Positions 25,995 to 35,174 are shown, counted from the first letter of the stretch. The stretch: 36,364 nt of DNA from Sphingomonadales bacterium (GCA_028871475.1 JAGWMZ010000037.1:1-36364); one strand, 5' to 3'. Notes: generated by a model from the sequence alone, not told the origin. Program-made: numbers and translations.

Positions 25995-27116
25995 CTAAGT
26001 GAGGTGCAGCAGGACGGCATCATCGCCGAACAGGGCCACCACCAAGGTCTTCCCATCCGGCAGGAACCGCAGATCGCGCGGAAATCTCCCTACCTTGACG
26101 CTCTGGCCGATCTTGATCTCGGTCGGACTCACCATCTCCACCATCGCCAGCCGCCCTCCTTCCCTGCCGAAACGGTCGGAGTCCGCCACCCAAAGCTGCT
26201 TGCCGTCCGGGCGGAGCGCCAAACCAACGGGCGAACTGCCGATCTCGATCGTCAAGGCGCGGCCAGGCGTCCCGCGCGCGAGCAGGCTGGCGTCAAATCC
26301 CATGAGCCGTCCGTCCCCGCGCTGACTCACCCATAGGGCATGCCCATCGGGTGAGGCGACCACGCGCACGGGATTGCAGCCGGCCAGGATCATGCCGGTG
26401 ACCGCCTTGCGCGGCTCGGTCGCGGCCTTGGCGATGTCGATCGCATAGACGGCGCCCTTGCCATGCCGGGGCGCGCCGTCCTGCTCGCCTTTGCAGTCCT
26501 GCGATGCCGAGGCGACCTCGCTGGTGGAAAAGAGATGGCTGCCGTCTGCCGACAGGGTCAGGCCGACGGGGGCCCGGCCCACCGGGATGCGTCCGGTCAG
26601 CGCCCTGCCCCCCGCTCCCTTGAGTGCGGCACCCACATCGATGACCCCGAGGCTGGCGTTTCGCTCCTCGCTCACGAACAGCAGGGCGTCGTCGCGGGAG
26701 AACTGGGTGTAGATCACACCCTCCTCGCTTTCGGGGATCACCGCGGTGACTGCATCCTGGTCAGCCGTTTCCAGCTTGGAGATGTCGAAGAGCACCACCG
26801 CGTCCTCCGCCGCTACCGCGAGCACCCCGCCCCTGTGATCGAGCGTGAGGCCACCGCCCGAACCACGCGGCATCTTGATCACGCGCGCCACTTGAAAGAC
26901 GCCGGCGTGGTTGTCGAGCACCGCGAGGGATCCCTTGCCGCTCTTCGGCATCAGCGAGACGAAGAGATGGCAGTTGTCGGGTGATGGCTCGGCGGCGAAG
27001 GGATGTCCGGGGAGCTGTATCGTCTGGTCAGCCGAAGGCGAGGGACAGGCCGCCTCCGCAGCGGACGGAAGGACAATGGCCGCAAGGAAAGTCGCGACTA
27101 TTCTGGGCGTCCTCAT
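25995..27116 (-). CDS. Secreted YVTN-type beta-propeller protein
   Basis: A 373-residue protein with a clear signal peptide (TFLAAIVLPSAAEA, cleavage near residue 22). It carries repeated beta-propeller blades with the SPDG-type turn: PVGLTLSADGSHLF, VRVVASPDGHALWVS, PVGLALRPDGKQLWVA and FPRDLRFLPDGKTLVVA. Such proteins are periplasmic or extracellular; a substrate cannot be read from sequence. The blades are typical of 40-residue YVTN repeats, and the length fits seven blades. The downstream small exported protein may work with it. Confidence 0.85.
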   Translation of the reverse strand: MRTPRIVATFLAAIVLPSAAEAACPSPSADQTIQLPGHPFAAEPSPDNCHLFVSLMPKSGKGSLAVLDNHAGVFQVARVIKMPRGSGGGLTLDHRGGVLAVAAEDAVVLFDISKLETADQDAVTAVIPESEEGVIYTQFSRDDALLFVSEERNASLGVIDVGAALKGAGGRALTGRIPVGRAPVGLTLSADGSHLFSTSEVASASQDCKGEQDGAPRHGKGAVYAIDIAKAATEPRKAVTGMILAGCNPVRVVASPDGHALWVSQRGDGRLMGFDASLLARGTPGRALTIEIGSSPVGLALRPDGKQLWVADSDRFGREGGRLAMVEMVSPTEIKIGQSVKVGRFPRDLRFLPDGKTLVVALFGDDAVLLHLT

Positions 27117-27492
27117 CCAAAATCCTCTTTGTGGCGGCTCGTGATATCCACGGTGTTGTCGAACTCAGGCACCCGGATCCCCGAAATGCAGGCCTACGTG
27201 ATCCGACAATCCGCGAATGGGATGATGGCATCTTACTTAGCATAAAAAAGTATATAAATTTTCGAATCTACATGCTGCATCGCCTATCTGCCGGCGAGCC
27301 AACGAGCCTCTACGCAATTGGGGGCAGACGCCGCCGAGCAAGCGATCGGACCAGTCCCAGCGCACTTTCATAGATCGACCCAGAGGCAATGTAGGCAACC
27401 ACAGCGTTCCTCTACCGGAAGGCTCTCGGCCGCAGGCCGACCGGCAGGGTTGGACCTCATGGATCTCGGTGAACGGGTTGCATCCAGATAAT
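27117..27492. other. Intergenic stretch upstream of the propeller gene
   Basis: About 375 bp without a supported gene. It includes an AT-rich patch at 27238-27265 that could contribute to the minus-strand promoter of the propeller gene; no clear -35/-10 pair is assigned. Confidence 0.4.
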
Positions 27493-27526
27493 GCCGATGA
27501 ATGACCCGGAGGGTGCATTCATCGGC
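27493..27526 (-). terminator. Strong hairpin directly after the response-regulator gene
   Basis: GCCGATGAATG (27493-27503) pairs with CATTCATCGGC (27516-27526), and the inner ACCC/GGGT adds four pairs past one bulged G. This gives about 15 base pairs around a 3-nt loop. It begins 2 bp past the stop codon, which is terminator-like although only ATTAT follows rather than a U-run. Confidence 0.6.
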
Positions 27527-27527
27527 G

Positions 27528-27875
27528 TCATCGCTTGAAGGCTCGAAAGGCCTCCACCAGCGCCGCCGGATCGATCGGTTTCTGCAGGATCACACAGGGT
27601 TGATGCTCCAACAGCTTGGCGTCGGGCGCCCCCGTGACGAAGATGGTGGGAACCGGCCCGATTGCCTCGCGGATCTTCCCGACAGCCTGGGGGCCGAAGC
27701 CCTGCGCGAGGGTGACGTCGCAGGTGATCACATCCGGCCGCCTCTCGTGCGCCGCTGCGACCGCACGCTCCTCCGAGCTTGCGAAGGCGAACGAGAAGGC
27801 TCCATGGTCTTCGAGCTGCTCGGCCAGATCGAGCGCGATCAGGATCTCATCCTCGATGATCAGCACGTGGGTCAT
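27528..27875 (-). CDS. Single-domain CheY-like response regulator
   Basis: A 115-residue receiver domain with no output domain. It has the acidic pocket IIEDE (6-10), phospho-acceptor D53 in ITCDVTL, T81 in FVTGAP and K99 in LQKPID, so it should be phosphorylatable. Such stand-alone receivers often pair with HWE/HisKA_2 kinases in alphaproteobacteria. It lies 132 bp downstream of the TIR gene on the same strand, and the degenerate kinase-like protein lies 3 kb away. Partnership is inference. Confidence 0.88.
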   Translation of the reverse strand: MTHVLIIEDEILIALDLAEQLEDHGAFSFAFASSEERAVAAAHERRPDVITCDVTLAQGFGPQAVGKIREAIGPVPTIFVTGAPDAKLLEHQPCVILQKPIDPAALVEAFRAFKR

Positions 27876-28007
27876 TCAAACCGGTTCCGTCATGTTACGG
27901 GGCAGGCATGTCCCGCCGCCGATGAACGGGTTAGCCATTACAACGAAGGCAAGCCTCGCGAACTGCCTCAAATGGCCAACCCACCCGAGAAGTGGCGCTC
28001 CGCAGCA

Positions 28008-28997
28008 CTACTTGATGCGGCTGCGGAGGTGATCCAGAAAGCTGTCCCAGCAGTAGGTTGCCGCCTGGTCCGCATCCAGCGGACCTTTTGCGCGGGATCG
28101 TGCGCCCACGTTACCGGCGCCGAACGCCAGGCCATGCTGGCCCGTCTCGATCGCCAGCCAGTCGTTCATGGTGTTGCGGGCCGACACTGCGCTTCCATAC
28201 GCGATGCAAAGGGCGTTCTGCCACATGTCCCCGCCATGCCAGATGGAGATCATCCCCACCCTGTTGCCGTCCAGATAGACGCTCGCGACGAAGGTGCGGC
28301 TGTCGATGCGCTCCAAGTCCGTCTCGATACGGGCATCCGACGCCTTGAGTTCCCGCAGGTTCCTCTCGAACAGGTCCGCGGTCGCGGAGAAACCCATGCG
28401 CAGAAAGCGGTCCCTGTCCAGATCCGTGGGCTTGGCGTTCAGGGCGAGCATGGGAGCGACACCCGATGCGGGGGAGGATCGAGAACCTTCGGCGGGCGAT
28501 GGCGCCTCACGCTCGGGCACGGGCTTGGCCGCCTGTGCTGCAGGCGTGGCACGCAGCATCTCCCTGATCGCACCTGCCACGTCGTTGTAGGCTGCATCGG
28601 CATCCGACCAGCTCGTCACGGGCAGGCCGTCCTTGGGCAGAGCGACGAAGTCTGAAAGACGCTGCCCTTCTCCGATCGGCACGGCCATCCATTGGCATGG
28701 GCGCAGGATGATCGGCACGACGCGGGCGAGACCCTCCCGCTGGCGTGCGAAGGCGCGCACCATCTCCTGCTCGTAACAGTATTCCGAGTGAAAGAAATCG
28801 GATGAGATGAGCAGGAGGACCAGGTCGGATTGAGCCAGGGCCGCCTGCACCGTGGGATCGAGATGCTCCCCCGGTTTCAGCATTCCATCGTGCCACACCT
28901 CGATCAACCCCTCCCGCCTTATCGGCGCCAGATGCCGGATCAGCTGATCTTTGAAATGGGAGTCGACATGCGTGTAGGAGATGAAGCCTGTAGCCAT
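28008..28997 (-). CDS. TIR-domain protein with a conserved C-terminal domain
   Basis: A 329-residue protein when started at ATG 28997 (MATGFISYTHVDSHF). The upstream frame extension shows no TIR likeness. Residues 1-150 are a TIR domain: GFISYTHVD (BB1), VWHDGMLKPGEHLD, LLLISSDFFHSEYCYEQEM, with the likely catalytic Glu at E78 (or E76), and VVPIILRPCQW. Bacterial TIR domains of this kind usually degrade NAD+ or make cyclic-ADPR-type signals in phage defence. After a low-complexity linker (about 150-185), the C-terminal 140 residues (RFLRMGFSATADLFERNLREL, FVASVYLDGNRVGMISIWHGG) resemble a domain that I recall from other bacterial TIR proteins. It has no obvious sensor or partner apart from the receiver downstream. 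Confidence 0.85.
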   Translation of the reverse strand: MATGFISYTHVDSHFKDQLIRHLAPIRREGLIEVWHDGMLKPGEHLDPTVQAALAQSDLVLLLISSDFFHSEYCYEQEMVRAFARQREGLARVVPIILRPCQWMAVPIGEGQRLSDFVALPKDGLPVTSWSDADAAYNDVAGAIREMLRATPAAQAAKPVPEREAPSPAEGSRSSPASGVAPMLALNAKPTDLDRDRFLRMGFSATADLFERNLRELKASDARIETDLERIDSRTFVASVYLDGNRVGMISIWHGGDMWQNALCIAYGSAVSARNTMNDWLAIETGQHGLAFGAGNVGARSRAKGPLDADQAATYCWDSFLDHLRSRIK

Positions 28998-29326
28998 GGG
29001 ACCATCGGTAGCCTGTCTTGATTTGGTAGGCCATGGGGCAAAACTTGAAAAATGCACACCACATAAGGGTAGGCCACTGCTGAAAGATCGCCGAGACCGT
29101 GCCACATGAAGCGGGCGTACCGACCGGGATGCAGGCTGCAGGATGCGGCCCTGGCGCCGCGTTTGCGATGGCCTGATACGGCCTGCGACACCATCTGCCG
29201 TTGCGCGTGAAGCCTGGTTGCGCGTGGATGGTCCGCGATGCCCACGTCACGACGACCTGATTTCGACCGAGTGCCAAACCGCCACGCGCGCTGACGCAAG
29301 AAAGCGATTGCCGGAGAGGCGGATCG

Positions 29327-30022
29327 TCAGCTGCAGGAACGGATGGCCCCGGCTCCCCTCACTCGGTGCAGGTCGGCGACCATCACGCGAACCGCGTCGC
29401 CGGCGATCTGCACCGGCACTCTCTGGCACAGGCTACTCGGGCCGAATGGGCGCCCGCCTGCGGCGGCCTGCCCGGCCGCCACTCTCGAAACGTCTGCGCA
29501 ATCGGCCTGCCAGACGATCTCGCTGGGCCCCGGCTCGATCAGCAGCTGACATGCCTTGGGCCCGGTCCTGACCGGATACCAGCGAGTGACAAGGCGGGTT
29601 CCGGGACGATCGAACAGGGATGCCTCAGCGATGCGCCAGACAACGCGATACATCGCCAGTGACGACAGCAGGGCGAAGAACAACATGAACGGTAGGATAA
29701 TTGCGACGGACCCGCGAAAGGTGCTCCGCCCGGAATGCCGACTCGTCCACGCCGGCACCAGGAGTAACGAGGCCCCCCATAGGCCCGAGCACGAGCAGAG
29801 GGCGAACATCCATGGCTTCCAACTGCTGTCGATGGGTGTGATCATTGCGGTTCGAGCCGTCACGAGGTCGATGAAACTCCCGAAGATCAGCAGGAACGGC
29901 GCGCTGGCCATCACCACCATTGCTAAGCTTCGCGCAGGTTTCCAGCAGGAACCTCGCGATGCCGCAATGACTGAGGAGGCGGGACGCTCGTCCCCATCGT
30001 CGAGGGTTGTCTGGTGGCTCAT
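29327..30022 (-). CDS. Uncharacterised membrane protein
   Basis: A 231-residue protein with three probable membrane helices (about 33-54, 71-91 and 104-126). They are followed by a soluble C-terminal domain of about 100 residues containing several cysteines (KACQLL, DCADVS, SLCQRV). No family is recognised. It lies 329 bp upstream of the TIR gene on the same strand, too far to call an operon with confidence. Confidence 0.6.
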   Translation of the reverse strand: MSHQTTLDDGDERPASSVIAASRGSCWKPARSLAMVVMASAPFLLIFGSFIDLVTARTAMITPIDSSWKPWMFALCSCSGLWGASLLLVPAWTSRHSGRSTFRGSVAIILPFMLFFALLSSLAMYRVVWRIAEASLFDRPGTRLVTRWYPVRTGPKACQLLIEPGPSEIVWQADCADVSRVAAGQAAAGGRPFGPSSLCQRVPVQIAGDAVRVMVADLHRVRGAGAIRSCS

Positions 30023-30265
30023 GGTCCGGACCTTACGCCACGGACCCTTCCATACCGCTTAATCGGGCCTGTCCAATCGGAGCCCGGCTATCGCCCCTGC
30101 CCGGCCGGTCATCGTCTTCCACGCACAAGGCGTGCCGTGCAGCGCCACGGTTACCATTGGGGGAAATGGTCAATCGGGCCCTGACCGAACCGCCTGCTTT
30201 GCATTGCGAGCAATCCGACGCCCCGCGCCTCAGGCGATGCGCGCCGCGCAAAACCCAGGTGAAAG

Positions 30266-30293
30266 TTGATGCGCGTCTAATGGATTTTACTAT
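30266..30293 (+). promoter_or_regulatory. Putative sigma-70-type promoter for the DUF6615-like gene
   Basis: TTGATG (30266-30271), a 16-bp spacer and TACTAT (30288-30293) lie about 37 bp before the ATG, in a locally AT-richer patch. An alternative -10 is TATGAT (30291-30296) with a 19-bp spacer. Confidence 0.4.
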
Positions 30294-30330
30294 GATCGAT
30301 ATCCACCTGGATAACCGAGAGTAATTGACC

Positions 30331-31242
30331 ATGGACCCGTTGTGCAATCTGTCTCGGAAGCTTCCTCTGCTGGTCGGCAGCCTGCTCGATCGTGAGAACG
30401 TGCTCGGCAAGGGGCGCTTCCGCGAGGAGACCTTCACCGACATTCTCTCCGGCGCCTTTGCTGGCTTTGCAGGGCCATCGCTGGTCATCGAATACCCCCC
30501 CGAGGCACAGACCGGGGGCGATATCGACCTGGATTTCTTCCACGCTTCAAGCGGCAGGACCCTTGCGCTTAGAATCCAGGCGAAGCGTCTCAACGGGGCC
30601 GTCAACAGCAAGGGGGGCCTCGTGAAGGCGGATGTCCGCTCCTACGAGCACCTCCTTCATGAGGTGGCGCATCCCATCACGAGGGTGAAGGAGTATCAAT
30701 ACCGGACGCTGGCAAGGATCACTGGCCGCCTGCCACTGTACATGTTCTACAATCATGCCAGTGTGGTCGCCGATCCTTACTACGTCGCGAGCGTCCCTGC
30801 CGTTCGGGGGATAAACCTGGCATTCGCCTATGACATCTCGATTGACATGGATGCGAAGCTGGCGAAGGCCCCTGGCGCCCATTACAACAAGCGCCTGAGC
30901 AAGCTGCGCAGGCATTTCTTCGAACTCGACGCTCTGTTCTGCCCGTGCGGAGACAGTGACGGCGGTGCCGGTGAGGACGTCCCGTCCCCCGACCTCGTGT
31001 CCGAGCGCCTTCGCGAGTGCTGGATGCGCGGCAGGGCCGGCGACGGTGCACGGGCCAATGATGAGCGCGTCATGAGGCTTCTCACCCGGCCAGATAGTCT
31101 GGATGCGAGAAGCGTGGCCTTCCAGCGTCTGCCCGATGGCCCATCGATCCGCGTGAACGACGGAATTGAGTGCCCGAGGATCACTCTGATCTCGGGCCGG
31201 ACCGAGGACGATCGCACGCCCGACATCACCGATGCGGGCTGA
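30331..31242 (+). CDS. DUF6615-like PD-(D/E)XK protein
   Basis: A 303-residue protein. The features I associate with DUF6615-type proteins are present in order: an EETFTDIL helix (E32/E33), an acidic GGDIDLDFF strand (D64-D68), the Q-x-K signature LRIQAKRLNG (Q83, K85), then LPLYMFYNHA (about 131-140). This is the restriction-endonuclease-like core with Q in place of E/D at the third position. I chose ATG 30331 over the upstream TTG in the same frame. It is solitary and transcribed away from its left neighbour. Proteins of this type are often found in defence regions; no activity is known to me. Confidence 0.72.
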   Translation: MDPLCNLSRKLPLLVGSLLDRENVLGKGRFREETFTDILSGAFAGFAGPSLVIEYPPEAQTGGDIDLDFFHASSGRTLALRIQAKRLNGAVNSKGGLVKADVRSYEHLLHEVAHPITRVKEYQYRTLARITGRLPLYMFYNHASVVADPYYVASVPAVRGINLAFAYDISIDMDAKLAKAPGAHYNKRLSKLRRHFFELDALFCPCGDSDGGAGEDVPSPDLVSERLRECWMRGRAGDGARANDERVMRLLTRPDSLDARSVAFQRLPDGPSIRVNDGIECPRITLISGRTEDDRTPDITDAG

Positions 31243-31422
31243 CTATGGCGTGACGCAGCACCTGAAGGCAGGGTTTGCCGGTGGTCGGCGGTTTGGGTTC
31301 CGGCCATCTCGATGGTTGAGGACTGCGCGGAAACGCACCCGAAAGAGATCGTCTCCGCCCGCCGCGCGCTGGCCCGGGCGCTGGCTCAAGGCGTCAACGT
31401 CTTGGCAATAACCGGCCGCGGA

Positions 31423-31890
31423 TCACCGGATCAACTTGCCGAGATCATTCGCGATGCCGACAGGCACGTCCCGATCGCGATCGTATGACCTTTCGGGAGT
31501 GGCGCCCTGCAGCAGGGCAACCTCCTCGATCATTCTGGTCAAGCCGCTCTTCACGTTTCCAGGAAGAACGGCCGTCCGCGCCAACACGATCGGCCAGCTT
31601 CTGCGCTTTTCACCCGGCTTATCCTTGAGGTGTCTTTGCCGAGCGAAGCTCGCCGTTGTGTAGGTCACATTCATCCGCAGTGCGATGGGAGCGTCCGTCG
31701 AGTTCTTGGGCAGGACCGTTCCCGGCGGCCTGACGTCGATTTGGGCACCGGTCCGCGCGATCTCGTCCATCAGATGCGCGATCATGCGGTCGTAGAGATC
31801 CTGAGCCAACGCCACGCTCTTCTCGACCGACTGCGTGTAGGAGGCACTAAGTTCATCCCAACCGGCTACGCTTTCATCCGCCTCAGACAT
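31423..31890 (-). CDS. Small partner protein of the restriction-modification cluster
   Basis: A 155-residue protein starting MSEADESVAGWDEL. ATG 31890 overlaps the stop of the ATPase gene by 8 nt and has AAGGGGG about 5 nt upstream, so translation is coupled. The N-terminal half is helical (QSVEKSVALAQDLYDRMIAHLMDEIA); the rest contains a basic stretch (RQRHLKDKPGEKRRSW). It has no known motif. Its fixed place after the GHKL ATPase suggests a subunit or modulator of the restriction complex. Confidence 0.75.
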   Translation of the reverse strand: MSEADESVAGWDELSASYTQSVEKSVALAQDLYDRMIAHLMDEIARTGAQIDVRPPGTVLPKNSTDAPIALRMNVTYTTASFARQRHLKDKPGEKRRSWPIVLARTAVLPGNVKSGLTRMIEEVALLQGATPERSYDRDRDVPVGIANDLGKLIR

Positions 31891-34114
31891 CGCCACCCCC
31901 TTGCTCGGAATCGGCATCGGCCAACTCGCCATCGATTTCCGAGGGCACCTCGGGATAGGCATCGCTCTTTGCATCATCGGCGTCGCCAGGCTGGGGCGGG
32001 TCGGCGAGGCCGGCCTCAATGTCTTTCTTCAGCGATTCGATGACCGAGCCGTGAGCGGCCTGGGCCTGTTCGAGGAGCAGCCTGAGGCCGACGACTTTCC
32101 ACTGGGTATCCGGGCCCGCCTTGCGCATCCTGCTGAGCAGGAGAAGCTCGTCATCCGCAGTCGTCTTGTCGTCGGGCATCGCTCCAATGAGATAGCCCTG
32201 GACGTGGACCTGACGGCGCAGCTCCATCGTGCAGTAGCTCTCAACCTTCGCGATATAGCCTTCCAACTGGGTGAGGTGGGCGTTCTTGAGCGGGAGCGAT
32301 GGGCTTTTCAGCTCGATGATGTTGATCTGGTGGGGCGCGCCGGCGTCGCTCATCACGAAGACGAGATCGGGGCGCTTATCGTCGTCCATCGCCTTGAAGT
32401 GCTGGTCCACCTGCAGGTGGGCAGCGATCGCCGTCGAGACCTTTCCGAGGTCCTGGTCGCTGGTCAGGTAGCGGGAATACTCCGGGCGGATCAGCCAGGG
32501 CTGTTCCTTGAAGAGCTGGTGGAGCTGTTTCTCGATGCCCTTCCTCTTCCACATCTCCTTGGATTCGCCATCGACGATCAGCTTCAGGAGCGCGTTGATG
32601 CCGTTTCGCTTGCCCCGGTAGTTCTTCAGGGCGTCGCTCTTCTCGATGTCGGCGAGTTCGACGAGATTGGTTGCGATGACCTGGAGTGACTTCGGATCGT
32701 GCCCAAGCTCGCTGAGGCGAATGAGAACCTCGCCGGCGTTGACCGACTGGATGACAAGCGGCGCCATCTCGGCGAACTCGGACGATGCGACGCCATGCTC
32801 GGCCGCGAGCTTGCGGATCAGAAGCTTCGCCGTCGTTTTCGCCTTGCCCTCCAGCACGTCGGTGAGCCGCATCACCGTCCTGGCGGTCTGCTCCTTCTCG
32901 ATCTCGACGTCGACCTGCTGCTCCTTCCACTTGGCATGCGCGGCGAGCGACTTGCGCATCTCCTCCTCTATGAAGCGGATCAGCGCACTGACGATCTCAT
33001 TGTCCTCGCGCAGCTGGGTCCGGTTGGTGTTGACCAGGTCAATCCCATGCCTGTCGAGTTCGTCCGCCTTGACGATGCACTCCATGTAGCTCTGGCTGTG
33101 GAAGTTGTGCATCCCGGTGGGAAGGCCGAACAGAGAGGGGCCCGCCGCCAGGCGATCGTTGCAGTAGATCCTGGCGCCGCGCTTGGCGGTATGCAGGTGC
33201 TTGCCCTGCGCATGATAGCCCACGACGTAGCGGATGGGCAGCGAGGTCTCGGCATCGACCTCGACCACCGCTTCAGCCAAATCGTCGAGCGTCGCACCCT
33301 CGGGGTAGGTGAAGACGAATTCGGGCTTCTGCGGTTCGATGGCGACCTCGTTGATCGTCACCGTCAGTTCGCGCGGATCGATGCCGAAGAAGGCTTCGCG
33401 GATCGCGCTGGCGATCGTCTCGACCGTGTAGCGGACGGCATCGGACTTCAGTCCGGTGAGGGTGATGCGCGTCCCATGCGCCTCGACGTCGACACCGTCC
33501 TCGTAGGTCGCGGGAATGTCAACCTGCCCCAAATCCTCGGCATGACGGATGGTGCCGTCGTCCAGCGTGAAGGTCGTGGCGAAGGTCTCGCCCTTTCGCT
33601 TGGTCCTGATAACCACCTTCGTCGCGGCGCCGAACCCGGCGAGCTTGCCGAGCCCCTTGCGTCCCATGACGTTGCGCCTGCCGGTTTCGGACGTGAGTTT
33701 CGTCTCGAGGCCCGTCACCTCGTCGCGACGGCGCTTGCGGTTGATGGGAAGGAACTTCTTCTCGACATCCTGCGGGGACATGCCATGGCCATCGTCCTCG
33801 ATCACGATGGCAACGTCATCCGGCAGCGGGGTGAGCAGCGCCGTGAACGGATCGCGTTTCTTGAGCCGCACCTCCTCCTTGGCCTCGGCCTTCACCTTGT
33901 CGCGGGCGGTCTGTATTTCGGAGAACGGGATCGTGATGCCGACGTTGAATGCTTCGCTGTCGTAAGCGTTGGCCACGAACTCGACCAGGCACTTGCCGAT
34001 GGTCGAATACATGTTGATGCCAAGCGCCTCGAGCATACCGCCCTGGATACGCAGGGGAAAGCTCTGAGGCCGGACACTTGCGTTGTTGATCATGGGGGCC
34101 GCCTGTTGATTCAT
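31883..34114 (-). CDS. GHKL ATPase fused to a PD-(D/E)XK nuclease domain (restriction component)
   Basis: A 743-residue protein. The N-terminus is a GHKL (Hsp90/MutL/MORC-like) ATPase: N-box VEFVANAYDSEA (N49), IEDDGHGMSP (D108, G109, G111) and the lid GRKGLGKLAGFG (151-162). A MutL/MORC-like transducer follows (about 210-380), then a helical part. Near the C-terminus KQLHQLFKEQPWLI (529-542), RPDLVF (D583) and NIIELKSP (E601, K603) make a PD-(D/E)XK nuclease of the Shedu/DUF4263 flavour. Such ATPases coupled to cytosine methyltransferases are a known class of restriction-modification system (MutL/MORC-related). It lies between the methyltransferase (49 bp upstream) and the small partner. Confidence 0.88.
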   Translation of the reverse strand: MNQQAAPMINNASVRPQSFPLRIQGGMLEALGINMYSTIGKCLVEFVANAYDSEAFNVGITIPFSEIQTARDKVKAEAKEEVRLKKRDPFTALLTPLPDDVAIVIEDDGHGMSPQDVEKKFLPINRKRRRDEVTGLETKLTSETGRRNVMGRKGLGKLAGFGAATKVVIRTKRKGETFATTFTLDDGTIRHAEDLGQVDIPATYEDGVDVEAHGTRITLTGLKSDAVRYTVETIASAIREAFFGIDPRELTVTINEVAIEPQKPEFVFTYPEGATLDDLAEAVVEVDAETSLPIRYVVGYHAQGKHLHTAKRGARIYCNDRLAAGPSLFGLPTGMHNFHSQSYMECIVKADELDRHGIDLVNTNRTQLREDNEIVSALIRFIEEEMRKSLAAHAKWKEQQVDVEIEKEQTARTVMRLTDVLEGKAKTTAKLLIRKLAAEHGVASSEFAEMAPLVIQSVNAGEVLIRLSELGHDPKSLQVIATNLVELADIEKSDALKNYRGKRNGINALLKLIVDGESKEMWKRKGIEKQLHQLFKEQPWLIRPEYSRYLTSDQDLGKVSTAIAAHLQVDQHFKAMDDDKRPDLVFVMSDAGAPHQINIIELKSPSLPLKNAHLTQLEGYIAKVESYCTMELRRQVHVQGYLIGAMPDDKTTADDELLLLSRMRKAGPDTQWKVVGLRLLLEQAQAAHGSVIESLKKDIEAGLADPPQPGDADDAKSDAYPEVPSEIDGELADADSEQGGGDV

Positions 34115-34163
34115 GGCGGCAAGCTTACCTGCAACTGGGAAATAGGAAAGAGGTACGGTGCTC

Positions 34164-35174
34164 TCAGGCGGCGATCTCGGATCGGACCGCCAGCAGAGCC
34201 TCGCGGACCGATGCCGCCACCGCCCGAGCGAGAGGCACCGGCACGCCGTTACCGATCTGACGGGCGACGGGATACGGACGCCCGACGAACGTCCAGCTGT
34301 CGGGGACGCCTTGAAGGCGAGCCCCCTCGCGCAACGACAGGGTGCGGTTCTCGGTGGGATGCAGGTAGCGCCCCTTGGAGGGGTTCTGGAAGGTGCACCG
34401 GATGGTGTTGGCCGGCAGCTCGGGATTAATCCGCCCCCACACGTCTGTTGCCTGAATCCCGACCTTCTCCCAGGACGGCGGACACAGATGAGGTGCGAGG
34501 CGCATCACATCCCGCTTGTCCCCCTTTGGCGGGATGAGCGCGATGCGCTCGGCCGCGATCCCCTTTGGCGTCGGCCACGTGTGCAGCGGATCCCCCACCT
34601 GCATAGGCGCCCCGATGGCGGCACCGGCGCTGATGCGCTCGGGTGAAGGCAGGGGCCGAGCGATCGGCCCGATCTTCGAGGCGATGGTGAACGCGCGGCG
34701 TCGCACCTGGGGAGCGCCATGCTCCGCGGCATCGAGCACCCAGGTCGAGATGCCGTAGCCGAGCTCTTCAAGGGCAGCGGCCAGTTCGCTCCAATGGGCG
34801 GAATTCAGGAAGGGCGGGACGTTCTCCACGACAACGACGCTCGCATCCGACGCCTGCGCCCAACGCGGCACCTCCAGGGCCAGACCGTTGCGAACGTCGA
34901 GCGGGTCCTGCCGTCCCAGCGTCGAGAAGCCCTGGCATGGAGGGCCGGCGATGAGCACGTCGGCGGCGGGAATCTGGTCGAAGGTGGTGACCGATCCCGC
35001 GACCGCGACGGCTGGCAGGTTGCGGTTGTAGGTCGCGACCGCCTCCTTGGACAGGTCAATGGCCAGCCTGGGTTCGAAGCCGACGTCGACGAAGCCGGCG
35101 CTGAACAGCCCGGCTCCACTGAACATGTCTATGTGCGTCAGATTTTGCATTATGCGCATAGCATTAATGCGCAT
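34164..35174 (-). CDS. DNA (cytosine-5)-methyltransferase
   Basis: A 336-residue C5 methyltransferase, complete in motif order: I DMFSGAGLFSAGF, IV GPPCQGFSTLG (catalytic Cys), VI VVVENVPPF, VIII GAPQVRRRAF, a target-recognition stretch, IX RLQGVPDSW and X RQIGNGVPVPLARAV. It methylates a specific but unknown sequence and protects host DNA from the linked ATPase-nuclease. The N-terminus is ambiguous: the longest start is 35174, but M6 (35159) and M9 (35150, MQNLTHIDMF) sit at the more usual distance from motif I. None has a ribosome site, so a leaderless mRNA is possible. Confidence 0.93.
   Translation of the reverse strand: MRINAMRIMQNLTHIDMFSGAGLFSAGFVDVGFEPRLAIDLSKEAVATYNRNLPAVAVAGSVTTFDQIPAADVLIAGPPCQGFSTLGRQDPLDVRNGLALEVPRWAQASDASVVVVENVPPFLNSAHWSELAAALEELGYGISTWVLDAAEHGAPQVRRRAFTIASKIGPIARPLPSPERISAGAAIGAPMQVGDPLHTWPTPKGIAAERIALIPPKGDKRDVMRLAPHLCPPSWEKVGIQATDVWGRINPELPANTIRCTFQNPSKGRYLHPTENRTLSLREGARLQGVPDSWTFVGRPYPVARQIGNGVPVPLARAVAASVREALLAVRSEIAA

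Noticed and set aside
32699..34429. 576-residue plus-strand frame opposite the GHKL ATPase
   Set aside because: Shadow of the ATPase and methyltransferase genes, with no recognisable domain.
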